A stretch of DNA of 16,848 nucleotides from JAWLFY01 sp964462125 (GTDB taxonomy: Bacteria; Planctomycetota; Planctomycetia; Pirellulales; Pirellulaceae). The stretch is from contig CAYWXT010000112.1 in assembly GCA_964462125.1 (NCBI GenBank), positions 1 to 16,848 of the forward strand, in the 5' to 3' direction. Made by a program: the position numbers and the translations under genes. Shown piece by piece: positions 1 through 6,657 of the stretch; the stretch's first letter is position 1; every line of letters starts with the position of its first letter. Below the pieces are notes generated by a model. It did no database searches. It was not told where the DNA came from and saw only the letters and a program-made list of their open reading frames with translations.

Positions 1-265
1 ACCAACTGCCACCGAAGAACTTAGAACGCAGGCAGATCTAGGACAGTCGAACTAGCGTGGTCGTGCGTGCGTCATTGCGATTCTTCCGTTTCTTTCCCTC
101 CGGGATGCCGTCGTTGGGACCAGCGGGATCAAAGGGGCGCCGGCCGAACTGGAGCTCGTACAATCGGGAAACGGGTCGGCCAGGGCCGACTGGACCAAAA
201 GGCAAGGGAATTCCCGCCGATTGTTGCACCTGCAGCCGCTTACCCACGATCAACCCAGATGGACC
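1..265. other. Stretch without a convincing gene, downstream of the HD-GYP gene
   Basis: This segment lies 3' of the leftward HD-GYP gene. Short open frames exist on both strands (for example a 71-codon minus-strand frame at 38-253 with a TTG start), but none has a clear ribosome site or recognisable family. The plus-strand frame looks collagen-like only because it is rich in Gly, Pro and Arg codons. A perfect inverted repeat, GTCGGCC/GGCCGAC, occurs at 175-190 and could form a short hairpin about 75 bp past the HD-GYP stop. It has no adjoining T-run, so I do not call it a terminator. Confidence 0.4.
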
Positions 266-1579
266 TCAGACAGAGCCTTTGGGGGAGGACAGATCGGTGT
301 AGGTGTTCGGGAGTCGGACCTCGTTTTGTTCAGCGGACAGCAGCGGTTGCGACACGAACAGGCGGTGCTCTTTGAGGTTGATCAGCTCTCCGGGATCGTC
401 GATCCGCTCGACGATCGGATGGCCGTAATCGCAGCCGTTGCTGCGAACGACCCGCGCCTGCGTCGCGTCGCTCAAGTTCACCAGGCTGCCAATCGGATAG
501 AGGGTCAACGTTTCCAGCAAACTGGAGACACCGGTCGGGGCATAGTGGCCCTGCTTGACGCCATGGAGCAGGAAGGCGACCGCGTCACAGGGGACGATCC
601 GCGGGTGCCCGGCGGGCGGGCTGGTCAGGGTCAGGAAGGTGTCGATCACGCACAGCACGCGAGCCATCGGATGGATCGCGCTGCCGCTGATTCGGCGCGG
701 AAAGCCGGTCCCGTTCATCAACTCGTGGACTTGGGTCACGAGCACCGCGAGGGTGAAGGTCGACCCCCGGATCGACTGCATCATCCCCTCCGCCACGATC
801 GGGTGCTGCTGGTATTCGTGCCGCATCCGGTCGTTCATTTTCTGGTGTGGAAATCGCCGGTCCGGCGGCAGCTCGAACAGGCCCCAGTCGTGAATCAGTG
901 CGGCGCGGCCCAGTTCCCGCAGGGCGCTGGAGGAGAGCTCCATCCGCAATCCGACCGCCAAGCTCAACATGGAAAACCGCAGACAACGCTTGGCGACATC
1001 CAGGTTCGCGTCATACAACATGGCGCTGGCGACGACCGGATCAGGATCGTCCGCCAGTTCATGGAGATAGCCGTCGATGATCGGATCTGTTTCCTCCAGC
1101 CCGGCCACTCGGCCCTCGACCAATCCCTCGGTGATCCGCTCGACCGTCTCCAGGCTCCGCGCGTGAAGCCGGCTCAATCGCTCCACCTTTCGTGGTGAAT
1201 AGCTCTGCAGGGGCGGCTGGTGTTCGTGACGGTCTGCGCCGTGTTGCGAGGCGTCGCCGGGAGAGCGGGGAGTGGCCGCTGGGGCGCGTCGCGGTTTTTG
1301 CGACCGAGGACGACTCGCGATTCCCACCGCCGCTGGCCTCGGCCCCGCTGGCCTCGGCCCCGTTGACCTCACCGGCGCCGGCCCAAGCGCCGGCGTGTTG
1401 GCAGCGCGGAGGTGCAGCGTTTCGATCCCGTGGCGACGCAGCTTCTCCACCAAGGTCGCGGTGATCACAACCTCTTCGGCGATCAACAACACCCCATTGG
1501 CGTCGTAATACGAGGTCGGCGCCCGGGAGCCGATCCTCAGCTCGCCGATCGACACCGTTGTTTGAGTCTCCTGGACCAT
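266..1579 (-). CDS. Degenerate HD-GYP domain protein
   Basis: The HD-GYP family usually hydrolyses cyclic di-GMP; this member may be catalytically altered. From the ATG at 1579 it is 437 residues. The N-terminal ~60 residues (SIGELRIG...YDANGVLL...LRRHGIETLHL) resemble the small domain that often precedes planctomycete HD-GYP modules. Next comes a low-complexity Pro/Arg/Ala linker (about 67-115), partly from a 15-bp DNA repeat at 1332-1361. The HD-GYP core spans roughly 185-345 and a C-terminal tail with LYPIGSLVNLSD follows. The HD pair is present (LIHDWG, H230-D231), but the Lys normally following (HDxGK) is missing. The HHExxDGxGYP motif reads VHELMNGTGFP, and the first metal-ligand His of the fold appears to be Arg. 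An in-frame TTG at 1648 would add 23 residues; I prefer 1579 because the conserved part begins just after it. No TM segments are seen, so it is probably cytoplasmic. Confidence 0.82.
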   Translation of the reverse strand: MVQETQTTVSIGELRIGSRAPTSYYDANGVLLIAEEVVITATLVEKLRRHGIETLHLRAANTPALGPAPVRSTGPRPAGPRPAAVGIASRPRSQKPRRAPAATPRSPGDASQHGADRHEHQPPLQSYSPRKVERLSRLHARSLETVERITEGLVEGRVAGLEETDPIIDGYLHELADDPDPVVASAMLYDANLDVAKRCLRFSMLSLAVGLRMELSSSALRELGRAALIHDWGLFELPPDRRFPHQKMNDRMRHEYQQHPIVAEGMMQSIRGSTFTLAVLVTQVHELMNGTGFPRRISGSAIHPMARVLCVIDTFLTLTSPPAGHPRIVPCDAVAFLLHGVKQGHYAPTGVSSLLETLTLYPIGSLVNLSDATQARVVRSNGCDYGHPIVERIDDPGELINLKEHRLFVSQPLLSAEQNEVRLPNTYTDLSSPKGSV

Positions 1580-1887
1580 ACCGGTTTGCTCAGCCCCGAT
1601 CGAATGTGTTATTCCTGCTCCGAATGCCTGCAAGGAGGTTTGGATCAACGCGGCCCCAAGGGTTGCACTTCTATCGGCGACCGTGGCGGCCGGCGAGCGA
1701 TGATTCTGACGGGCATCGCCGATTTGTGGTCAATTTGACCGGTGCCGAGTTGGTTTTGGTGGGAAACTGCCGGATGCTAATGTCTTGCGGGCGACGGTGC
1801 CCACGGCGAGGGGAGACCGACCTCCATCGCAACCGCTCCCCCTTCCCACCGATACCATTGCTCCTGCCGCGTGCATCGGTGGCGGCG
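1580..1887. other. Intergenic region upstream of the HD-GYP gene, no gene seen
   Basis: This is 308 bp between two leftward genes. The part nearest 1579 should hold the HD-GYP promoter. A weak minus-strand pair, TTGCAG (1628-1633) and TAACAC (1606-1611) with a 16-bp spacer, would start transcription about 20 bp before the ATG at 1579, which mildly favours that start over the upstream TTG. I see no repeat, RNA gene or credible small ORF in the rest. Confidence 0.3.
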
Positions 1888-2973
1888 TCAGGGTTCGTCG
1901 GGGCCTGCATCGTCCTGCTGAGCCTGTTTCAACCGCAAGATTTTTCGTCTTACCAGCCGTGCCTCGCGCTGCAGTTGGCGGTGCCGCTTCTCCATTCGCT
2001 CAATCAACTTTTGGGAGTCCCGGAACAGCAGTCGCTGGATGACCTCCAGGACCAGCAGCGCGCGAAACGCTCGCAGTGCGGTCCCGCGAAGCCGGTACAC
2101 TCGTGCCAGCTTGGTGATCTGGGGAAGTCTCGCCACCCGAAAGAGTCGGGACGCGCGAGCCACCTGCAGCGACCGCAGGAACGACAACAGCGGCAAGAGG
2201 ATGATCGCCAGGTCGAGCCAATGCTCCTTGATATAAATCAGTTTCCGCTCCGCGACGGACACCATCAGGATGAACTCGCCGGCAAAGGCGAACCAAATCA
2301 CCCCGGTGCCGACATGCAGGAACAGTTGCAATGCCCCGTACCGGGCCACCTGCGCGCTGAACAGAAACTCGATGAGCAGCACCGGCAGGATCAGCAGCGC
2401 GATCAGGATCATGGGAATGCTGAACAACCGCTCCAGATGCCGCCGAAGCCGCCGGTCGGGTTTCCGCCAGCCGAACCTCGGCAACCACATTCGGTCGTCC
2501 ATCTCGGGGCTGCGGGCGCACATCCGCAGGGAGGGGCAGAGGCAAAACAGCAGCCCGAAGAAATGAAACCGGCCCATGGAGCGGTTCCAGGGGCGGGTCA
2601 CCCAGTGGAACACCGACTCGGCGAGGAACACCGGCCAGAGGACCAGCAGCAGCCGAATCGTCCCCCGCTCGATCGCGTCGGCGGTCGTCGCCGGAGCCCC
2701 GGCCGCCTGGGGGTCTACCTGTTGTCGGTCGGCTGTTTCTGCGGCAGCGTCGGACGTGGCCGTGTTCGCCGCGCTCTCGGTGTCCGGCTCAGCGGCGACC
2801 CGGCTCGGCGAGCCGGAGGTCGGGGGAGCCGACTTTCGCAGATTCGGGACGTCGACCCAGAGCACCACCAAGACCGCTTGGCCGATCAGGAAAACGAGCG
2901 AGAGCCAAAACATCGGGGCGGCGGTCCTGCCGACGATGAGTCGTCGCTGGTTGCGTTGGAGGAAGGTCGTCAT
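1888..2973 (-). CDS. Membrane protein with voltage-sensor-like domain and no pore
   Basis: A 361-residue multipass membrane protein of the ion-transporter/voltage-sensor type. Hydrophobic segments lie near 20-40 and 104-124, separated by an Ala/Thr/Asp-rich low-complexity stretch (46-100). A four-helix module follows at about 186-206, 213-239, 250-266 and 267-300. The last helix has regularly spaced Arg/Lys (RSLQVARASRLFRVARLP, then KLARVYRLR), as in an S4 voltage sensor. The preceding helix (HWLDLAIILLPLL) matches an S3, and an S2-like helix carries an acidic residue (AGEFILMV). No selectivity filter such as TVGYG and no S5-pore-S6 follow. Instead the chain ends in a basic, probably coiled-coil helix (about 315-352). 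It could be a stand-alone voltage sensor, a regulatory subunit or a remnant of a channel. The start ATG at 2973 is preceded by a weak GGGA. Confidence 0.7.
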   Translation of the reverse strand: MTTFLQRNQRRLIVGRTAAPMFWLSLVFLIGQAVLVVLWVDVPNLRKSAPPTSGSPSRVAAEPDTESAANTATSDAAAETADRQQVDPQAAGAPATTADAIERGTIRLLLVLWPVFLAESVFHWVTRPWNRSMGRFHFFGLLFCLCPSLRMCARSPEMDDRMWLPRFGWRKPDRRLRRHLERLFSIPMILIALLILPVLLIEFLFSAQVARYGALQLFLHVGTGVIWFAFAGEFILMVSVAERKLIYIKEHWLDLAIILLPLLSFLRSLQVARASRLFRVARLPQITKLARVYRLRGTALRAFRALLVLEVIQRLLFRDSQKLIERMEKRHRQLQREARLVRRKILRLKQAQQDDAGPDEP

Positions 2974-3099
2974 GGATGTCCCAGTTGGGGCGTCTCGCGG
3001 GCGAGTCGGTTCCGCATCATATCGGTTCGTGTTCCAATCGTTTCTGCTTCGGCTCCCAACCGCCAGCTGTATTCGCGGCCCCGTTGGGTTAATTTAGGG

Positions 3100-3114
3100 G
3101 CGGCTTGCAGCCGC
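3100..3114 (+). promoter_or_regulatory. Short leader hairpin before the TIM-barrel gene
   Basis: GCGGCT-TGC-AGCCGC is a perfect 6-bp stem with a 3-base loop. It is followed directly by a short CAC microsatellite (3114-3129) in the 178-bp divergent region between the voltage-sensor-like gene and the TIM-barrel gene. It would lie in the 5' leader of the rightward gene, about 40 bp before the start codon. Its role is unknown; it may only be a folding element in GC-rich DNA. Confidence 0.3.
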
Positions 3115-3151
3115 ACCACCACCACCACCGTCACCCCACCGACGATACCCC

Positions 3152-4132
3152 ATGTCCGACACCATGAAACACAACACCACGAACCGACTGAGTCCATCGA
3201 ACCGACTGAACCGACGCCACTTTTTGACCGCCTCGGCCATCGTCGCTGCCTCGGCGACCGCCCCGTTCTCAAGCCGGGGTGGGGCGGCGGAGTCGCAACC
3301 AGCCTTCAAAATCTCGCTCGCCCAATGGTCGCTCAATCGCCAGTTCTTCGGCCGCGGGGACGCCGAGAAAATGGACCCGCTCGATTTCGCGGTGATCGCG
3401 AAGAACCGTTGTGGGATCGACGCGATCGAGTACGTCAATCAGTTCTACTTCGACGCGGTCAAGACGCCGGACTACCTGGCCGAGCTCAAGAAACGCGCCG
3501 AGGGCGAGGGGGTCAAGAGCCTGTTGATCATGTGCGACCGTGAAGGCAACCTCGGCGACCCCGATACCAAACAGCGAATCACGGCGGTCCGCAATCATCT
3601 CAAGTGGTTGGAGTGGGCCGCTGAACTCGGCTGCCATTCGATCCGCGTCAACGCCGCATCGGACCGCAACCTGAGTTATCGCGAGCAGCAGAAACTCGCC
3701 GTCGACGGGCTGCGGCGGCTGTGCGAGTTCGCTGACACCTACGGGCTGAACGTGATCGTGGAGAACCACGGGGGGCTTTCCAGCCACGGTCGCTGGCTGC
3801 GCGAGGTGATGGAGCGGGTCGACCATCCCCGTGTCGGGACGCTGCCGGACTTCGGCAATTTTTACATCCAGCGGGGGCGTGGCGACGCGATCCCCTTGGA
3901 ATACGACCGCTACCTCGGCACTCACGAACTGATGCCGTTCGCCAAAGGGGTGAGCGCCAAGGCGCACGCGTTCGATGATGACGGCAACGAAGTGAATACC
4001 GACTTCGAGCGGATGATGAAAATCGTTCGCGAAGCCGACTTCCGAGGTTACGTCGGGATCGAATTCGAAGGCCCGACCGATTCCTTCGAGGGGATCGAGC
4101 AGACCAAGCAGCTGCTGCTCCGCTACTCGTGA
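3152..4132 (+). CDS. Tat-exported xylose-isomerase-like TIM-barrel protein
   Basis: A 326-residue member of the sugar phosphate isomerase/epimerase (xylose isomerase-like TIM barrel) family. The N-terminus has a twin-arginine signal (NRRHFLTASAIVAAS, R21-R22), so export to the periplasm in folded, metal-loaded form is likely. Probable metal ligands follow the family pattern: E204 in VIVENHGG, D233 in LPDFGNF, H272 in AKAHAF, and E304 or E306 in GIEFEG. Substrate cannot be read from sequence; such proteins isomerise or epimerise sugars and related polyols and are abundant in planctomycetes. An alternative start is M5. It is divergent from the voltage-sensor-like gene and is followed 33 bp later by a decayed PQQ-like propeller gene with a good ribosome site, so the two may once have formed an operon. 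Confidence 0.88.
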   Translation: MSDTMKHNTTNRLSPSNRLNRRHFLTASAIVAASATAPFSSRGGAAESQPAFKISLAQWSLNRQFFGRGDAEKMDPLDFAVIAKNRCGIDAIEYVNQFYFDAVKTPDYLAELKKRAEGEGVKSLLIMCDREGNLGDPDTKQRITAVRNHLKWLEWAAELGCHSIRVNAASDRNLSYREQQKLAVDGLRRLCEFADTYGLNVIVENHGGLSSHGRWLREVMERVDHPRVGTLPDFGNFYIQRGRGDAIPLEYDRYLGTHELMPFAKGVSAKAHAFDDDGNEVNTDFERMMKIVREADFRGYVGIEFEGPTDSFEGIEQTKQLLLRYS

Positions 4133-4165
4133 CTTGATTCATTCACCTAACGGAGGGTCCGACTG

Positions 4166-4837
4166 ATGAAACGCGTGACGATTGCCTGTTCGCTGTTGAC
4201 CGCTGCGTTCGCTTCGGCCGCCCCGGCGCCCGGGGCCGAGGCCGATTGGCCCACCTTCCGCGGCCCCGATCGAACCGGCGTGGCGTCGGAGTCGGGACTT
4301 CTGTAGGAGTGGCCGGACGACGGTCCCCCACAGGTCTGGGAAGCAAAGGGGGCCGGGCGGGGCTATGCCAGCGTCGCGATCGCCGGGACGCGGCTCTACA
4401 CCTTGGGCGATGGCCCGTCGACCATCGAGGACGATGACGAGTACCTCACCTGTTTCGAGGAGGTCTATCCCCTGGAGTCCGATCTGGCCAACAAACATGG
4501 CGGCGTCGTGCTGGTCGGCGACTACCTCTACGGCGATACCGACTCTCAAGGGCTCCCCTTTTGCGCCGAGTTCCTGACGGGCGAAATCATGTGGAAGTCG
4601 CGGGGCTCAGGACGCAATTCGGCGAGCATCGTTGCCGCGGACCAGCGGCTCTATATCCGCTACACCGACGGCACGATGACGCTGGTCAAAGCGGACCCGG
4701 AATCGATGCAGGAGGTCGGCAGCTTCGAAGTTCCTGGCAGTGGCGAGCGGCCGAGCTGGGCCCACCCGGTCGTCCTCGACGGCCGGCTCTATCTCCGCGA
4801 AGGAGACCGGATCCTCTGCTACGACGTCCGTGGGTAA
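4166..4837 (+). pseudogene. Decayed PQQ-like beta-propeller (BamB-like) gene
   Basis: The ATG at 4166 has a strong upstream GGAGGG (4152-4157) and begins a good secretion signal (MKRVTIACSLLTAAFASA) leading into the family's typical opening WPTFRGPDRTGVASESGLL. An in-frame TAG at 4304-4306 interrupts it after 46 codons. The same frame then continues without a shift (EWPDDGPPQVWEAKGAGRGYASVAIAGTR..., split across the text) and ends with the family's usual C-terminus (HGGVVLVGDYLYGD, later SWAHPVVLDGRLYLRE) at the stop 4835-4837. Intact relatives are about 400-440 residues; only about 223 codons remain. The middle blades are missing, with the join around residues 75-90 (YTLGDGPSTIEDDDEYL). A premature stop plus a large in-frame deletion is best read as a pseudogene. 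Stop readthrough is not needed to explain it, because the propeller would still lack its centre. Confidence 0.82.
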
Positions 4838-4878
4838 CCAGCAGCGATAGCGGGCAGCGCGAGGCAGGGGGAAGGCGC

Positions 4879-4938
4879 GATTCGCGACCGCGGCGCGGGA
4901 TTCGCGACCGCGGCGCGGGATTCGCGACCGCGGCGCGG
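4879..4938. repeat. Three perfect 20-bp tandem repeats
   Basis: The unit GATTCGCGACCGCGGCGCGG occurs three times head to tail without a mismatch (4879-4898, 4899-4918, 4919-4938). It lies between the PQQ pseudogene and proS. Each unit contains the palindromes TCGCGA and CCGCGG. The 20-bp period is not a multiple of three, so the array is not maintained as protein code. It may be a slippage product or a protein-binding array. Confidence 0.9.
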
Positions 4939-5009
4939 GGCGGAGGCGACGTGGCGTGGGGGTTGCCCCCTATTGCCCGGCCGAGGTCCCTGCTTAGGAT
5001 CGTGCGGGA

Positions 5010-5035
5010 AAAAGGTACCGGACACCTTTTGTCCG
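5010..5035 (+). promoter_or_regulatory. Two mutually exclusive hairpins in the proS leader
   Basis: AAAAGGT (5010-5016) can pair with ACCTTTT (5024-5030), enclosing ACCGGAC. Alternatively CGGAC (5019-5023) can pair with GTCCG (5031-5035), enclosing the same ACCTTTT. The two stems share bases and cannot coexist in a simple fold. They sit 36-61 bp upstream of the proS ATG. The GGTACCGGACACC core also looks like a dispersed REP-type palindrome, so it may be a mobile repeat rather than a switch. Confidence 0.45.
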
Positions 5036-5070
5036 TCTCGATTGTCTCCCCGGTTTCGATCACCCATCCC

Positions 5071-6585
5071 ATGGCCAAAGCTCCCAAGTCCGCGATCCAG
5101 CCGACCCGCGCCGACGATTACCCGGAATGGTATCAGCAGGTGATCCGCGCCGCGGATTTGGCGGAGTCGTCGCCAGTCCGGGGCTGCATGGTGATCAAGC
5201 CGTGGGGCTATCAACTGTGGGAAAACATGCAGCGGGCCTTGGATGACATGTTCAAGGCGACAGGGCATCAGAACGCCTACTTTCCGTTGTTCATCCCGAT
5301 GAGCTTCCTGGAAAAGGAGGCGGCGCATGTCGAGGGGTTCGCCAAGGAGTGCGCCGTGGTTACCCATCACCGGCTGGAAGCCGATCCTGATGGCGGATTG
5401 CGGCCAGCAGGGAAATTGGAGGAGCCGCTGATCGTTCGCCCCACCAGCGAGACGATCATCGGTGCCACCTATGCCAAGTGGGTGCAGAGCCACCGTGACC
5501 TGCCGATCCTGATCAACCAGTGGGCCAACGTCGTCCGATGGGAACTGCGCACGCGGATGTTCCTGCGGACCGCCGAGTTCCTGTGGCAGGAAGGCCACAC
5601 GGTGCACGCCACGCGCCAGGAGGCGGTCGAGGAGACCGAACGGATGATCGACGTGTATGCCGACTTTGCCGAAAACTGGATGGCGATGCCGGTGATCGTC
5701 GGCCGCAAGACTCCCGCGGAACGCTTTCCTGGCGCCGTCGAGACGCTCTCGATCGAAGCGATGATGCAGGACCGCAAGGCGCTGCAGTCGGGCACGAGCC
5801 ATTTCTTAGGACAGAATTTTTCCAAAGCGCAAGAGATCATCTTTCAATCCGAAAGCGGCAGCCGCGAGTACGCCTGGACGACCAGCTGGGGAGTCTCCAC
5901 CCGGCTCGTCGGGGCGCTGATCATGGCCCACAGCGACGACGACGGGCTGGTCCTGCCGCCACGTCTGGCGCCGACCCAAGTGGTCATTCTGCCGATCTAC
6001 CGCGACGACGCCAGCGGCGCCGAGGTGATGGCGTATGTCGAAGCCTTGCGGCAAGCCCTCGTCCGCCAAACCGCCTTCGGCACCCCGGTGCGCGTCGAGA
6101 TCGACGACCGCGACATCCGCGGCGGGGAAAAGAAGTGGCACCACATCAAACGGGGCGTCCCAGTGAGGCTCGAGATCGGCCCCAAAGATATTGCTGGCGA
6201 TTCCGTCTTCCTCGGACGCCGCGACCAACCCAAAAGCGCCGGCGTGCCCCGCGGCGAGTTGGTGGCAACCATCGGCGACCTGCTCGCCGAAATCCAACAG
6301 GGCCTCTACGACCGGGCGCGGCGGCTCCGCGAGGACCACACGGTCACCCTGACCGACGAAGCCGCGTTCCGAGATTTCTTTACACCTCGAAGCGTCCAGC
6401 AGCCCGAAATCCACGGCGGCTTTGCCCGTTGCCACTTCGCCGATGAACGCGATCTGGAACCGCTGCTGAAAGAGCTCAAGGTCACCATTCGTTGCATTCC
6501 CCGTGACGAGGAAGCCAACCCAGGTCGCTGTTTCGTGACTGGCAAGCCAACGGAGCAGCTGGGCGTTTTCGCCAAAGCCTATTGA
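5071..6585 (+). CDS. proS: Prolyl-tRNA synthetase, archaeal/eukaryotic type
   Basis: Class II aminoacyl-tRNA synthetase that charges tRNA-Pro with proline in the cytoplasm. It is 504 residues and lacks the ~180-residue editing insertion of the usual bacterial enzyme (about 570 aa), so it belongs to the shorter archaeal/eukaryotic type. The catalytic core holds the motif-2 region RWELRTRMFLRTAEFLWQEG (156-175) and motif 3 GVSTRLVGALIMAHSDDDG (274-292). The anticodon-binding domain follows at about 300-400, and the C-terminal domain ends in the type-specific FAKAY with a terminal Tyr. The zinc-binding Cys cluster of that domain looks eroded: only scattered Cys remain (C454, C475, C487), and the usual CxxCGK reads CFVTGK. 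The ATG at 5071 (MAKAPKSAIQPT) fits family N-termini, although no clear Shine-Dalgarno precedes it. The frame is open upstream, but that part is repeat-derived. Confidence 0.96.
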   Translation: MAKAPKSAIQPTRADDYPEWYQQVIRAADLAESSPVRGCMVIKPWGYQLWENMQRALDDMFKATGHQNAYFPLFIPMSFLEKEAAHVEGFAKECAVVTHHRLEADPDGGLRPAGKLEEPLIVRPTSETIIGATYAKWVQSHRDLPILINQWANVVRWELRTRMFLRTAEFLWQEGHTVHATRQEAVEETERMIDVYADFAENWMAMPVIVGRKTPAERFPGAVETLSIEAMMQDRKALQSGTSHFLGQNFSKAQEIIFQSESGSREYAWTTSWGVSTRLVGALIMAHSDDDGLVLPPRLAPTQVVILPIYRDDASGAEVMAYVEALRQALVRQTAFGTPVRVEIDDRDIRGGEKKWHHIKRGVPVRLEIGPKDIAGDSVFLGRRDQPKSAGVPRGELVATIGDLLAEIQQGLYDRARRLREDHTVTLTDEAAFRDFFTPRSVQQPEIHGGFARCHFADERDLEPLLKELKVTIRCIPRDEEANPGRCFVTGKPTEQLGVFAKAY

Positions 6586-6595
6586 GCTCGCCATC

Positions 6596-6624
6596 TTGTA
6601 ACGGCAGGGCGCAAGCCCCCGGCC
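6596..6624 (+). repeat. REP-like element with GNRA-loop hairpin (diverged copy)
   Basis: The head TTGTAACGGC is followed by the hairpin GGGC-GCAA-GCCC (6607-6618) in the 72-bp gap between the convergent proS and marR genes. It shares its head and architecture with the copies at 13928-14051, but the stem and loop differ by paired changes. It could act as a bidirectional transcription end or mRNA stabiliser; there is no T-run. Confidence 0.6.
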
Positions 6625-6657
6625 TATCGAACCCGAAAATGAAGCGGTGACAAATCA

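Noticed and set aside
38..302. Small frames at the left edge, one collagen-like
   Set aside because: The plus-strand Gly/Pro pattern has no regular GXY register and no ribosome site. The minus-strand 71-codon frame starts with TTG and shows no recognisable motif.
1558..3543. A 661-codon plus-strand frame across the HD-GYP/voltage-sensor region and into the TIM-barrel gene
   Set aside because: It runs antisense to the voltage-sensor-like gene, crosses intergenic DNA and enters the TIM-barrel gene in the wrong frame. Its composition (Gln/Pro/Arg/His) is that of antisense translation.
4304..4306. Recoded TAG (readthrough or amino-acid insertion) in the small propeller gene
   Set aside because: Even with readthrough the protein would lack about half of its blades, so the stop is more simply a decay mutation.
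4879..4938. Tandem direct repeats as a CRISPR array
   Set aside because: Units are head to tail with no spacers between them, and no cas genes are in the window. The same holds for 6706-6780 and 13928-14011.
5010..5035. Pseudoknot formed by both leader stems at once
   Set aside because: The order A-B-A'-B' would need the link between A' and B', which is zero bases long, to span a 7-bp stem. This is sterically not possible, so the stems are alternatives.
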